Position numbers and translations under genes: made by a program. A stretch of DNA of 64,000 nucleotides from Rhododendron vialii (taxonomy: Eukaryota; Streptophyta; Magnoliopsida; Ericales; Ericaceae): assembly GCF_030253575.1 (NCBI RefSeq), contig NC_080564.1, forward strand, positions 4,074,501 through 4,138,500. Reading direction: 5' to 3'. Positions 11,751 through 22,400 of this stretch are shown here, one piece after another. How positions within the stretch are numbered: the stretch's first letter is position 1; each line of letters starts with the position of its first letter. Below the pieces are notes generated by a model. That model was not told where the DNA came from. It saw only the letters and a list, made by a program, of their open reading frames with translations, and did no database searches.

Positions 11751-11919
11751 CTATTTAAAGGGCAATGGTGGCTGCTAGGAGAGCAAGATATTTTGGGGAA
11801 GTGGATAATGTCTTGTCTTTTTTTGTTCAGTCTGTGAAAGATAATAAGAGATGGAGAAGCTTTCATTTCATGGGTGCCCCATCATCTTAGAGGATTTTGT
11901 CCCCTATAAGAAGATATTT
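11751..11919 (-). promoter_or_regulatory. LIR1 core promoter with evening elements
   Basis: On the minus strand: TTTAAATAG (11759-11751) as a TATA-type box about 70 bp before the ATG, an exact evening element AAAATATCT (11794-11786) 27 bp further up, and a shorter AAATATCT (11919-11912). The evening element is the binding site for CCA1/LHY/RVE clock MYBs. Confidence 0.7.
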
Positions 11920-11934
11920 AAGCGAGAAATTATT

Positions 11935-12137
11935 CAGTGCCGAGTGGGCACCGGCCACATGATGCCGAGCACGCATCTCGGTCATCTAAACATGTTTTGA
12001 ACGGTCTAGATTTGTTTGGGTTTGAGAGAGTGTTTTGGTAATTTTACACTCAAAATTTACCCAAACAGATGACCCAAAATACGTTTGGACGGCCGAGATA
12101 GTGCTCGGCACCACGTGGCCGGCCCCCACCCGGCACA
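11935..12137. mobile_element. MITE, CAGTGCCGRGTGGG family, copy 1 (LIR1 upstream region)
   Basis: Inverted ends cagtgccgagtgggcaccgg and the complement of ggcccccacccggcac, with longer subterminal symmetry (gagcacgcatctcggtc versus ggccgagatagtgctc). Related copies lie at 26980-27166 and 43091-43297. The right subterminal region contains a perfect G-box CACGTG (12112-12117). Confidence 0.8.
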
Positions 12138-12962
12138 GCTCTTATCTTCTTCACTTTTCAGTCTTCACAAATATCTTCTTGCCTTGTCCTGCTCCACTGC
12201 AATGGCATTTATGGAGCCTTCCATCAACATGACGTGTCTCAATCCATTTCTTTCAAGCTCAAATCCTCTGTACCTAGTTTTGTTGGTATCAGTGTTCCGG
12301 TGTATTTTTGCTCTTGTAATAAGGTGAGAATCTTCGGATCAAAAAAAGAGAGGTGAGAATCTTTTCATCTATCAAGATTTTTACACGATTTAATAGCTAA
12401 AAATTCAATGGAACACTAGCACATGAACAAATGAGTACAAAAGATTTGAGGGGTTTTCTAGGGCACTGTTCCTTGTCAACAAAACGTAACTGACAAAATG
12501 CAAAATGGATAAATAAACACCACATTCGAAACAAGGTGAGAATCTTTGACACAAACCTTTGTTTTTAATGTTCGCTACCATCGGTGAAGAAACTAAATGA
12601 AGAAATGTCACGCGATACAATAAAGGCCACATTCCGAAACAAGGTAAATTGGTCAGAGAACTAAGAGAGCCTACAAATTTTTCATAGTTGTCATCTCCAT
12701 AGAAAAACTCTTTGAGCAAGAGGCATCAGATCACTTAGTTTGGGCAACCTCCTTGCTCCTTTGTCAGCTGAATCTGATGATCACACTGCTATCAATTACA
12801 CAAACATTGCCTGGACAGCACTTTCGTTTGCTCTAAAGTGAGGTAAATGGGAATGGCAGCAGTTATCAATGGGAATCCTGATAAATTCCCCAAGTTACCA
12901 GATGGTTCTACTACCAAGCAATTTTCTTTCCGGACTACAAGAAGGCACCAGCCAGGATTTGC
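12138..12962. other. Intergenic, LIR1 distal upstream / SIA1 3' side
   Basis: No gene recognised. The phrase aggtgagaatctt occurs three times (12323-12363 and 12534), suggesting small local duplications. The part next to 12962 is probably SIA1 3' UTR. Confidence 0.45.
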
Positions 12963-15900
12963 TCACACATCAGATTTTAAGGAGTGTCTCACACATACCA
13001 GATCATCCAACTTATTGCCATCCATTTTGTAGAGCGAGACACCTTGCATCTGCATGTAGTGATCCTTCGCTTCTTTTCTTAGACTCTCAAACGGCATGAC
13101 TTCCCATTTGCTGTAATTAGAATACTTTCGGACAGTACTCATGTCTGGAGATCCAGAGATGGGGCCGCTCTCATCAGGACCCGCATTGCCCCACACCTTA
13201 CAGCTACCAAATTGTCCCAGCTCCTCACCATCTTGACCAGCTTGGCGCCTCTTCAAGCGCAAAGCTGCTGCATGAGCTCTACTTATCATGTCTCGGCTTG
13301 GTACATCTGACCAGTCTTGCTTCCTTGTAGCTCTCATAGGAGAATGAATCCTGATAACCTGAAAGGTACAAATTATCAATGAACTACATAGTTTCCTATA
13401 TGCATATTGTCCATGCTTTTAGTTCAAAGAAATGATTTAAAACAACTTATACATACACCGAGGCATTCTAGAAGTTGGTAATATGCCCGCCCTTGAAGTG
13501 GATTATGCCCTTTCCTAGGTGTGGAGAAGTACCGGGTCCTATGACAAAAAGGAACACAGCAGTTGAGAGAGAGAGAGAGAGAGAGAGTAATATGTACAAG
13601 TTGTGCATTACGGTCAGCTGAAAATATCAAGGCGTAAATAAGGTCTCCAAGAGAAACAGTTAAAAAGTGAGCTGACCATTCAGTGTAGCCTGGATCAACA
13701 GTGAAACCATATATGTCAACAATGTCGCACATGGAAAGTGCTAGTTCTATTGACTTCATTCCAGTTCCTTTGGCACCTCTGCGCAACACGATACCTTGGA
13801 ATAGATAAACTGGATTTGGAATACTCTGCAACATACATAAAGCAAGATGTTGGTCATGCTTTCAAGGAAGATTTCTTGAGTCATACTAATGTTAAGTAAC
13901 AGACCACATAAGCCCCGTTTCACTTACAAAAGAAGGTAGAATTAGCAAATACTATTTGAGCCAGACTACTATTGGATTTGCACTAAAACATCACAGGGAC
14001 TTACAACTATTCCACATTTCTTAAACCATGTGTTCAATTATTTTACAAAAAACAGAAAAGAGAAAAAGAACACATTGATCCATTTGACAGTGTTTCAGGT
14101 CCCAATAACAACAAACCTCATCTGTAGACAGCATCATCTTCCCTTCACCCGGGGGGTCACAGAACTTGTATTCAATATACCAAGAAGTGTTGGATCGTAG
14201 CCGAATTGAAATACAGATACAAACAACTGAGGAGCATCCAAGATACTTAAAAGCAACGCATTTGGCAAGCAAATCATCCTAACAGTGATGACCGTCAGAT
14301 TATTACGTATAGCATAACAGTTGCCCAAATCTTTCTGTTTGCCACAAAAATCGCCTGTTCTAATCATCCAACAATACTAACTACATTGGCTGTTCTGAGA
14401 TGCAATATTTACCTTTATCATTGTATTGAAGTCTTTGTGGGTCACACTTTTGATAACAAGTACTTCGTCAGCTGAAGGAGAGAGAGAATTGTAAGTACCA
14501 ACTCTTTACATTAGTATTTACACCACATACCAAACTTCTATATCTCTGTTAAAGCACATCAAAATCAATAAATAGCCTCAATTTTAACTGTAATAAACAG
14601 AGGAACAGAAGATAAATCAGATTTTATTTTGCTCTGCAGGAGGATGTGACAGACAGATATTAGGTGTGCATAATCTCGATCCGATGGCAACAAAGGTACC
14701 GCAGAGGAACTGAAGAATCTAAGCTACAGCCTACAGCTTCAAAATGTATGAAGAAGTGAAATTGATCGCAAATTTAAACGGTGTACCAGAAAAATAGAAA
14801 AGGCAATGGATCTTGCTCATAAAAAGACACAGAAGAAACAAACAAGTGAAAATAAGTAAGACATCAGATATGTATGAACTTGCCTGACCCGTTGAGGATA
14901 GTAACCATGTTACGAGCAGCACCCCGCACCACTAAGCGAAAATGCCTCTTCATGCCAACATACTTGGCATATTTCTACAGAGAAATAGCAGTGGCAATAA
15001 GATATTTCCTACCACCTCCAAAACAAGATGACAAAGATGAAGCATGTAATGCCTGCATTTTCAATTATAGTGTCGGAGTATAAATCTTAATTTCTACTAA
15101 CCAGTACAATCACGTTGCTCCCTAACAAGAATATCATCTTGTCGTATTATAGCAACTTTGATTACTCTATTGACGGCTTACAGAGTATCTAATACAAGAA
15201 GATTAAAAGCATTTTTCTTTAAAGGTTAAAGTTTATAGGGTTATGCCGTCAAGTGGATATGTTGAAGGAGCCAGTGAACTAGCCTTGCTTGCAACTTTAC
15301 CTCATTAACGGGCGCCTCATTGTCTCTTATGACAGCATCATGTCCATCAATCTCTTCTCCAAACTCTGTCTTTAAGAGGTCTCCCGAATTCCCAACAACA
15401 GCACAAGTCTTAAATTGTCGGGGGTGGAAGGGTGGCTTTGCTGGCAAAATTAAGTTAAGGTGCTCCTCACAAAGAGAACGATTGTAGCATTTTTCTGCAC
15501 CTCTATGACCATGAGAGAGGACAAAATGATTTCCTGCTACTAAGAAGTACACCATTCTACCCAAACAACAAATACGAAATACGAAACACGAATAAACTTC
15601 AAGAAAGAAAACGTTTGATATCGTACAATTGTGCTATCCGTTTTGCTGCGTAATCTAACCACCCATCAGGCCGAGCATCAAGGTATTCTCTTGTCAACAC
15701 TGTAGTCATATTACGGTACTGCATTTCAGACCAGTTAGGTTTTATGTTGTACAAATGAAAAACCACGCTCCAATATTAACTTATAACCAACCTGTTCCCA
15801 CAACAGAATCGCCTCGCAAATGTCATAATTGTACTCCAATGGTTCGTATATTTTAAATTGCGCATTGTACTGCAAGAAAACCAAAACAATCACTGCCCAG

Positions 15901-16960
15901 AATAAAAATGCATCAAGAGGAAAGCAGGGCGGAGAAGAGAAAAGAAGAGGCAGACCCAAGTGCTGTTGGTGCCCTCGGGAAACTTAAGAATCAATTTACA
16001 GTGATCAATAACATGTGCCGTGAGTCCGAGCCCTCTGTTTGCCTACATGCAATTTCAAGGTCAGTGGAAAGACCAATGGGCAGATATAGATAATGCATGA
16101 GCTGGACAAGAAAAGCTAAACTAACATAGATGGGGCGAAAGCACCCAAGAACTCTGCACATTTGCTCATAGACACTAGAATTTTGCCTTTACCTTACAAT
16201 GCAATGTGCTTGATTTGATATACATTGCAAATAACGAACCAATTACAAATTCACAAGAGTTGTAGCTTCCTGTAGCTCAAATATGTTCACTTGGAAATAA
16301 CCTCAACTTGGGAATGCTCCTTCCAAAAATCACGTGGGTTAAGCCAATTGATCTCTAAAACAAGTGCCAGTGATGCAAGAAAAAAACAAAACAAGACAAA
16401 ACAAACTCACGAGAGAGTTCATGCTAATGTCTAGACAATCGGGGGGGCATCTTGAACCAACATACACTACTTAGAACCATTTAATTTACATGCAGAAATC
16501 TACCTGACCAAATTTTTAGCATAAAAATAAAAACTTCACTAACATCCAAGATCACATCCTTCAAAACGCATCTAACAATATGTACCTAATGGATTTTGGA
16601 CACATTTATGCATAGAATGATGTGCGAGTGAAGGAATGAGAAGAAACGAACCACACATTGCTGAACACTGGACTGAAAACCAGACAAGATCTGAACTTCT
16701 TCTCTGTTAGTATCGAGTTTCTTGGTGCCTGCAATAATCACGCATACATACACAATCTAGTAAAGAGAGATATTGAGAGAGGATTGAATAGCAAAAAAGT
16801 TAGGGTTCGAACTGGAAACAAGGAAATGGTGACACGGACCAGCAAAGAGAGAGGATTGAATGGCGAAAACGAGGAGAGAGAAAATGGCAGCGGCGCAGAA
16901 GAGGTGAACGAGGGCGGGTTTCTTAGCCGAAGATGAAGAAGGCCTGAAAGCTCTGGTCAT
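12963..16960 (-). CDS. SIA1: Sialyltransferase-like protein 1 (GT29 family, Golgi), 11 exons
   Basis: Exons 16960-16840, 16728-16652, 16042-15956, 15869-15792, 15718-15627, 15502-15301, 14974-14884, 14471-14413, 13825-13677, 13538-13457 and 13358-12963 keep phase throughout and give 477 residues. Residues about 15-38 ([17 protein letters not shown]) form a type II signal anchor. Sialylmotif L is [20 protein letters not shown] then [13 protein letters not shown]. The S-motif region reads [20 protein letters not shown], followed by [15 protein letters not shown] with the family's His. Plant SIA1/MGP2 is a Golgi GT29 protein needed for pollen germination. Plants lack typical sialic acid, so its acceptor is probably a pectin-type acidic sugar (family knowledge, not shown here). 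Intron 7 uses a GC donor (cag|gcaagt). Exon 2 was missed by long-ORF logic but matches the homologue after the anchor. Confidence 0.94.
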
Positions 16961-17337
16961 TGTCGTCGTCGGCCCGTTGGAAGGGACTGAGTTGGTACTG
17001 GTCCGACCGAGTCTCTGTCCGAGTCAGGTCTTAACTGGAATAGCGAGGGAGATCGGGAACCGTAAATCGTCGAGGTGGCGGATGTTGGTAGATATGTCGC
17101 GTGACTCGTGTCGGTTTTTTTATTTTAATTTGGATAAGATACAGCTCCTCTCAAGTCCATGTAACAGGACTGGACGGTCCTGTCGGTCTACTTTTCCGCC
17201 CGTCCCGGGTTCACTTTGATAATCAAAATCGTTTGGCTTTAATTACATTGATTTAATATCGTTTTTTATAATTTCAGAACACGTGTGTATTGAGGAAAAA
17301 ATGAATTACGACTCGGGCTCACAATCCGTTAGGGAAG

Positions 17338-17725
17338 CGGGGGCTGCTGCTGTGCCCCGTTTGTGGGCCCACCCTGGTCTCGCTCCGATGATCGGAAGCA
17401 TTCACTTTGTAAAACTCGTCGAGTAAAATAACTATGCAAAAAATCAGCTTAATTGAATATCATTAAGTGCCTAATCGAAACCTTTTTATCTTGAAAAGAA
17501 TGGATCCGAAACACTGGATCAAATCCACTGTAACCCATGGATCGAGAGTTATATAGGCTCCGATCAGGTACTTAATCATATCCAATTAATCTGATTTTTT
17601 GCATAGTTGTTCTATTCAACGAGTTCTACAAAATAAACGCTTCCTATCATGGAAACGAGACCTGGGTGAGCCCACAAACAGGGCACAACAGCACTCTGGT
17701 GCCCCTTGGGGGCAGCAGCCCCCCC
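17338..17725. mobile_element. Long-TIR fold-back MITE, family A copy 1
   Basis: Left arm gggggctgctgctgtgcccc runs through ggtctcgctccgatgatcgg to caaaaaatcagcttaattg. The right arm returns as the near complement, ending in gggcacaacagc and ggggcagcagcccccc, so each arm is about 150-190 bp. A closely similar second copy lies at 54465-54840. No coding capacity. Confidence 0.85.
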
Positions 17726-18559
17726 TCCCCCCTATCCATCAAATGTCGCTTAAATTTTTAAATAGAAAATTTGAATGCGTCATCCACTACAATAAAGTTT
17801 TTAAAATAAAACTGAATTTCAGATTCACCAATTACCTACAAAAATCCATATGGATCACCATTCGGGGATGCTCAAGACCCATATATCTGAAAACCTAAAG
17901 TATCATTTCTAGTCATCATGACAAGAGCAATTACTTTAGTCATAATATCCGGAGTAACATCATGAAAGCAATACTAAAAGTTGTATTTCTATTTTATTGT
18001 AGTCGATGACCCCTTAAAATTTTCTATTTGAAACTCTTTCTATGTTTTTAATGTACGAGTAAATCATAAATAAAGTTAGTTTATCCATTGAGTTCAAATT
18101 TTTACTTGAAAGACTCCAGTTCAGTTCATTATTCTTTAGTTCGGCTCACGTTTTGATCGATATGAATTTACAATAGCGATCGGAAAACCGTTCATCAATT
18201 AAATTTGCTAAAAAAGTGCATTCATAAATAAATAAAACAGCTTGATTGGAACCGTTAGTCTTGTAAGACCAAACTCAACCATGGGCGGTTTAGTGGAAAA
18301 TCGGGTATCTAGTATTCATGGGTTCGGGTCAGTCAAGTCCAAGAAGAAGCAGTAGTAACTACAGAAAACGTGGTTCTTATTTGCGTTTTTCCTAGTACAT
18401 TAGAAAATACTTACTAGTCTCCATCAATGATAGATACACGGTTAACTTCTGGAGTCAGTAATTTGTTCAAAGTGATTGGCCTCATATTCAAACGAGTAAC
18501 CTCTTGGTTTGTAAGTGAGCTGAATTTGATTGAAGAGTACAAGTCTGTTGTCGGGGTTG

Positions 18560-18930
18560 CTTACCTCTCAGCAAAGAGACATCTTTCGAAAGGAACGTCA
18601 ACACATCGTCGGGAAAGATTCTCAAAGGGACAATGCTGTAGCCAATGGATGAGATCTGGCTGGCGCTCGTCGCCCACCTCATTGGAATAGGCAATGAGCT
18701 TACTTCTCAGCAAGGAGACATCCCTTGAAGGGAACGCCAATGCGTCATCGAGGAAGATTCTCAAAGGGATAGTGCCATAGCCAATGAATAAGATCCATCA
18801 GTTGGTGCTCACCGCCCACCTCATTGAAATAGACGATGAACTTACCTCTTAGCAAGGAGGCATCCACCGAAAGGAACACCAATGCGTTTTTGAGGAAGAT
18901 TCTCAAAGGGACAGTGCCGTTAATGAAACG
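18560..18930. repeat. Three tandem ~140-bp repeat units
   Basis: Units begin cttacctctcagcaaagaga at 18560, cttacttctcagcaaggaga at 18699 and cttacctcttagcaaggagg at 18841 (periods 139 and 142). Each contains the block gaagattctcaaaggga. The third is partial, about 90 bp. On the minus strand every unit stays mostly open (motif PFENL/PLRIF...SLLRGK), so this could be a remnant of a repeat-encoding gene or element. I do not recognise it. Confidence 0.85.
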
Positions 18931-19348
18931 AGACACATCGGGGTTGTTTGGTAAAAGTTTTGACGAAGGTTTTGGGATAACAAGAGAGATAAAAACATGA
19001 GTAATAAGTAGAGTAAAAACTTATCATGATGAGAAGGACGGAGTGTTTTTGGGAACCCGTGAACAAAGCCTTCCTTTTTATGAAGTTTATGAGGTTTCTT
19101 AATCCGTCAAGTCTCGCAAATGAAAAACTTACCAGAGGGAAAGAAATCTCCCATATAATAAAATAAAGACTAAAATCTAACCGAGTCATCAATCCAGCAA
19201 CAGAGGCCAACGCTAAAAAGCTAATCAACAGACAACAAGAGCTAGCTAAAACATGGAAGACAAGCACATACACACCTGATACTAGACATATAGCACCAGA
19301 CGTTACATACACTTGCAGTTACCATACTACAGCTTAAACTCTGGAAAT

Positions 19349-19370
19349 GGGGGGGGGGGGGGGGGGGGGG
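19349..19370 (+). repeat. 22-bp G homopolymer in the aspartokinase 3' flank
   Basis: Twenty-two consecutive G, then cggtggggg. It sits 83 bp downstream of the aspartokinase stop, so the transcript would carry poly-C if its 3' UTR reaches that far. Could be length-inaccurate in the assembly. Confidence 0.9.
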
Positions 19371-19452
19371 CGGTGGGGGTTGGCTTCTAGGTTTAAATTG
19401 TTACTAAATCTAGAGAAGGCATCAATTACGGTGGATTCGGAACCAGTCAACA

Positions 19453-22400
19453 TCAATTTGCGGATATTGAGACTGAACCGTTCTGAGATCCACATTCTTC
19501 ATCTAGGTCCGAACTATCACTTGAAAAGAAGGCAGAATGGAGAGCCTTTACGCATTGTTCTGCTTCACTGTCATTTACTATCAATGAGATGTTGACCTGG
19601 TTGGCAGCCCAAAAAAAAAGTAAGTCAAACAGATGAAAGGTGAAAAACAAAATTCTGCAACCACCTTCATAACATCCCGTGGATGAATGTGTATGCAAAT
19701 CAGACATCGGGAAACAAACACAAGAAGAATGGGTGCAACAGAGATGAAAAGTTGAGAAAACACCATTTAAATCTTCATAATTTGATTTATGCTTTACTTT
19801 CAACGAAATGGTGTGTGTTTGTGTTTCTTCTTATCATTGGGTCATTAGTAGTGAATATGAGAGCTGCTCAACATCTTCAAATAGATGGTCCACATATACT
19901 CAATTGTGCATTTCTAGCGATGGGACAAGGTCCCATGCACCACTGAACATATCCCAAAAGAAGGTCACGGTGCTCAAGACCAGTGCTTGGGTTCTGACAC
20001 TGGATCAAGCCACATGCAAAAAATACATGAAAGAGAACAAGGTGTAGTTTATTTCTAGATACCTTGGATGCACCTTGAGAGATCATCTGAACATTTACTC
20101 CATTAGTGCGAAGAACACAAAATACCTGCCAGAAAATGCACTCAAGAAACAAGAATCAGCACCAGAACAAAATAGTTGTGAACAAAATTAGAAGCAAAAT
20201 GATGGTTGTTTTTCAGTCACATTTCATCCACTCACACCCTAAGTTGACAGTTGCTTATCTAAGCTATAGAAAAGATTTATCGTTGCAGAAAATGTTGAAA
20301 CGGTTGAGGAAGACGAGTCCATTATTGTCTAAAACAAACCAAGAAAGGAAGAAAAAAGAGGGGTAGAATTACTCATGAGGAAAGAGTAATCCAACCAAAT
20401 GCATCACGAAGGACATAGGAGTCCTACTAGTACATAACAAAGTATAACACTAAGATAACAATAAGTCTATAGATAGTCTGAACTCTGAAGAATATTCTCT
20501 GCAACATTACCTTCTCTAATATCAGTGACGACCTCTGAACATTCCCAATCAGAGATATTATTGATCGTTGCTGCAGTAGATTTACAACAGCAATTTTTTC
20601 AAGTTCTTCCACAACATGGTCAAGCTCCTGTGTTCAAAGAAGATTTAATACCAAATAAGCCCAAAAATATACAGATGAAGCCTGAGAAGACAAAACCTAA
20701 TCACCATATCCTATGCTGAAAGATTATGAGCATAAAAGGGTGCATGCTATATACGGTGAAGTGAAAAAAAATACATCATACAGTCTTATGTCATCACACT
20801 CCTTGCATACCATATCCACAAGTGCACTGGGTTAAAGGAATTCATGCACTCAAGGTGATCATCTCTATAGTGAAGAAATGCCAACCACACTTGCTGTGGG
20901 GATGAGAAATACTAAACTTGCACATAAAGCAAGATACCATACGCTTGCCTGCTGAATCAGCTCTCTGCTCCAGAGCTTTGATGGATCCAATGTCAAGGAA
21001 ATACTAACTTCACTTGTAGCTACAACATCCACTGATATACCCAAATCTTCAAAGGTGGAGAATACCTGCACGGAACCAATTCCACCCAGTGTGTTAGATC
21101 TTAGAAAAACAATAGAGCCACCCAAGTGAGAGAAACAACTATATACAGTAATTAGCTCCTTACCTTGGCAAGGAAGCCATATTGACCAAGCATGCGAGTG
21201 CTTACAATATCTAACATGGTCACATTCCGTTTCAAGACTATGCTAGTCAGTACTGCCTGGAATTAGAAAAGTACATATCAGAAGCTGTTCATCCTTGCCT
21301 ACAAAACATTAAATTTCATCTGTGCAGAGTATTATGCTACAACCTTACTCATATCTCGTGCTCCGGTGATGAGGGTACCTGGAGCCTTAGGATTGTAAGA
21401 ATTTTTAACCCTAACAGGAATATCACCTTCTCTAGCTGGCCTCATGGACTGCGGATGCAGGACCTGTAAAGTATAAAAAATACATTTATTGAACTCATCA
21501 TTTTAATGCATTGCAAACCTTAAAACTTTTTTCACTTCGGATTACTAGGGATGTACTATGGGTTAACAATCGACTATGCCACTGCGGGATCATAAAAAAC
21601 AGGTGTTAGGGCCTGCCACCCCTTCCTACACTTGTAATTCCTTCATCAGTAATAGCTCCCTCGTCCGGTTAAGTTTCAAAGAAAAAACTTCAAATTCCAG
21701 CACGCATCCATGGAACATAATTAATTGTACACAGGCTCTAGTGTTTTGTTGCAGTTCAATAAAAGGTTTAAGGACGTAAAATACCTGAGCACCAAAATAT
21801 GCAAGCTCTGCTGCCTCTTCAAATGTTAGATATGGGACAGGTTCTGCAAGTGGATATATGTTGGGATCACATGTCAAAACCCCATCAACATCCTTCCACA
21901 CCTGTAAAAAAATAGGTTCTAATTGTCACCAAACACTTCATTGAGAAAATACATGCAAAATTCTAGAACTGAACAAAATATCAATATAAACAAAGCTCAT
22001 GAGAATTAACTGTTCCACTAGAGGTGAAGACAGTTAAGTAACATGGAGCTCAAGTGTGCACGAAGTGATGAGGCCTACTGATTGAACACTAGTGAAGCTT
22101 GAAAAGGATCCTGGGAGTTTTGTTGAGCTCTGCTCATCAAAGAGGCAAGCTTTTTGAACTCAGCTTGCACACCTCGCAACATGTAAACAATGAGTGGAGC
22201 ATTTTTTCTAGTGTCACTGATTCGAACTAATTGGTTGAGCAGTCAACCCAACTTGTACCAGACAAAGTGACAAGACACAAGGTTTCTTCTCCGCATGTAT
22301 TTGTGTGAAATTGAAACCACCGCAATTATCACAAAAATTGCAACGTGCCCTTTTTACGTCCAAGTGACATAAAAACTGATATGTGAGTATACTCCTGTTA

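Larger units (their letters stand above)
16961..19452. other. Intergenic between SIA1 and aspartokinase
   Basis: Contains the SIA1 promoter side, a fold-back element (17338-17725), three tandem repeat units (18560-18930), and a 22-G homopolymer (19349-19370) that would be poly-C in the aspartokinase 3' UTR. No gene seen. Confidence 0.6.

Noticed and set aside
16658-16936. 92-codon plus-strand frame at the SIA1 5' end
   Set aside because: It is antisense to SIA1 exons 1-2, whose minus-strand frame encodes the conserved anchor and stem region.
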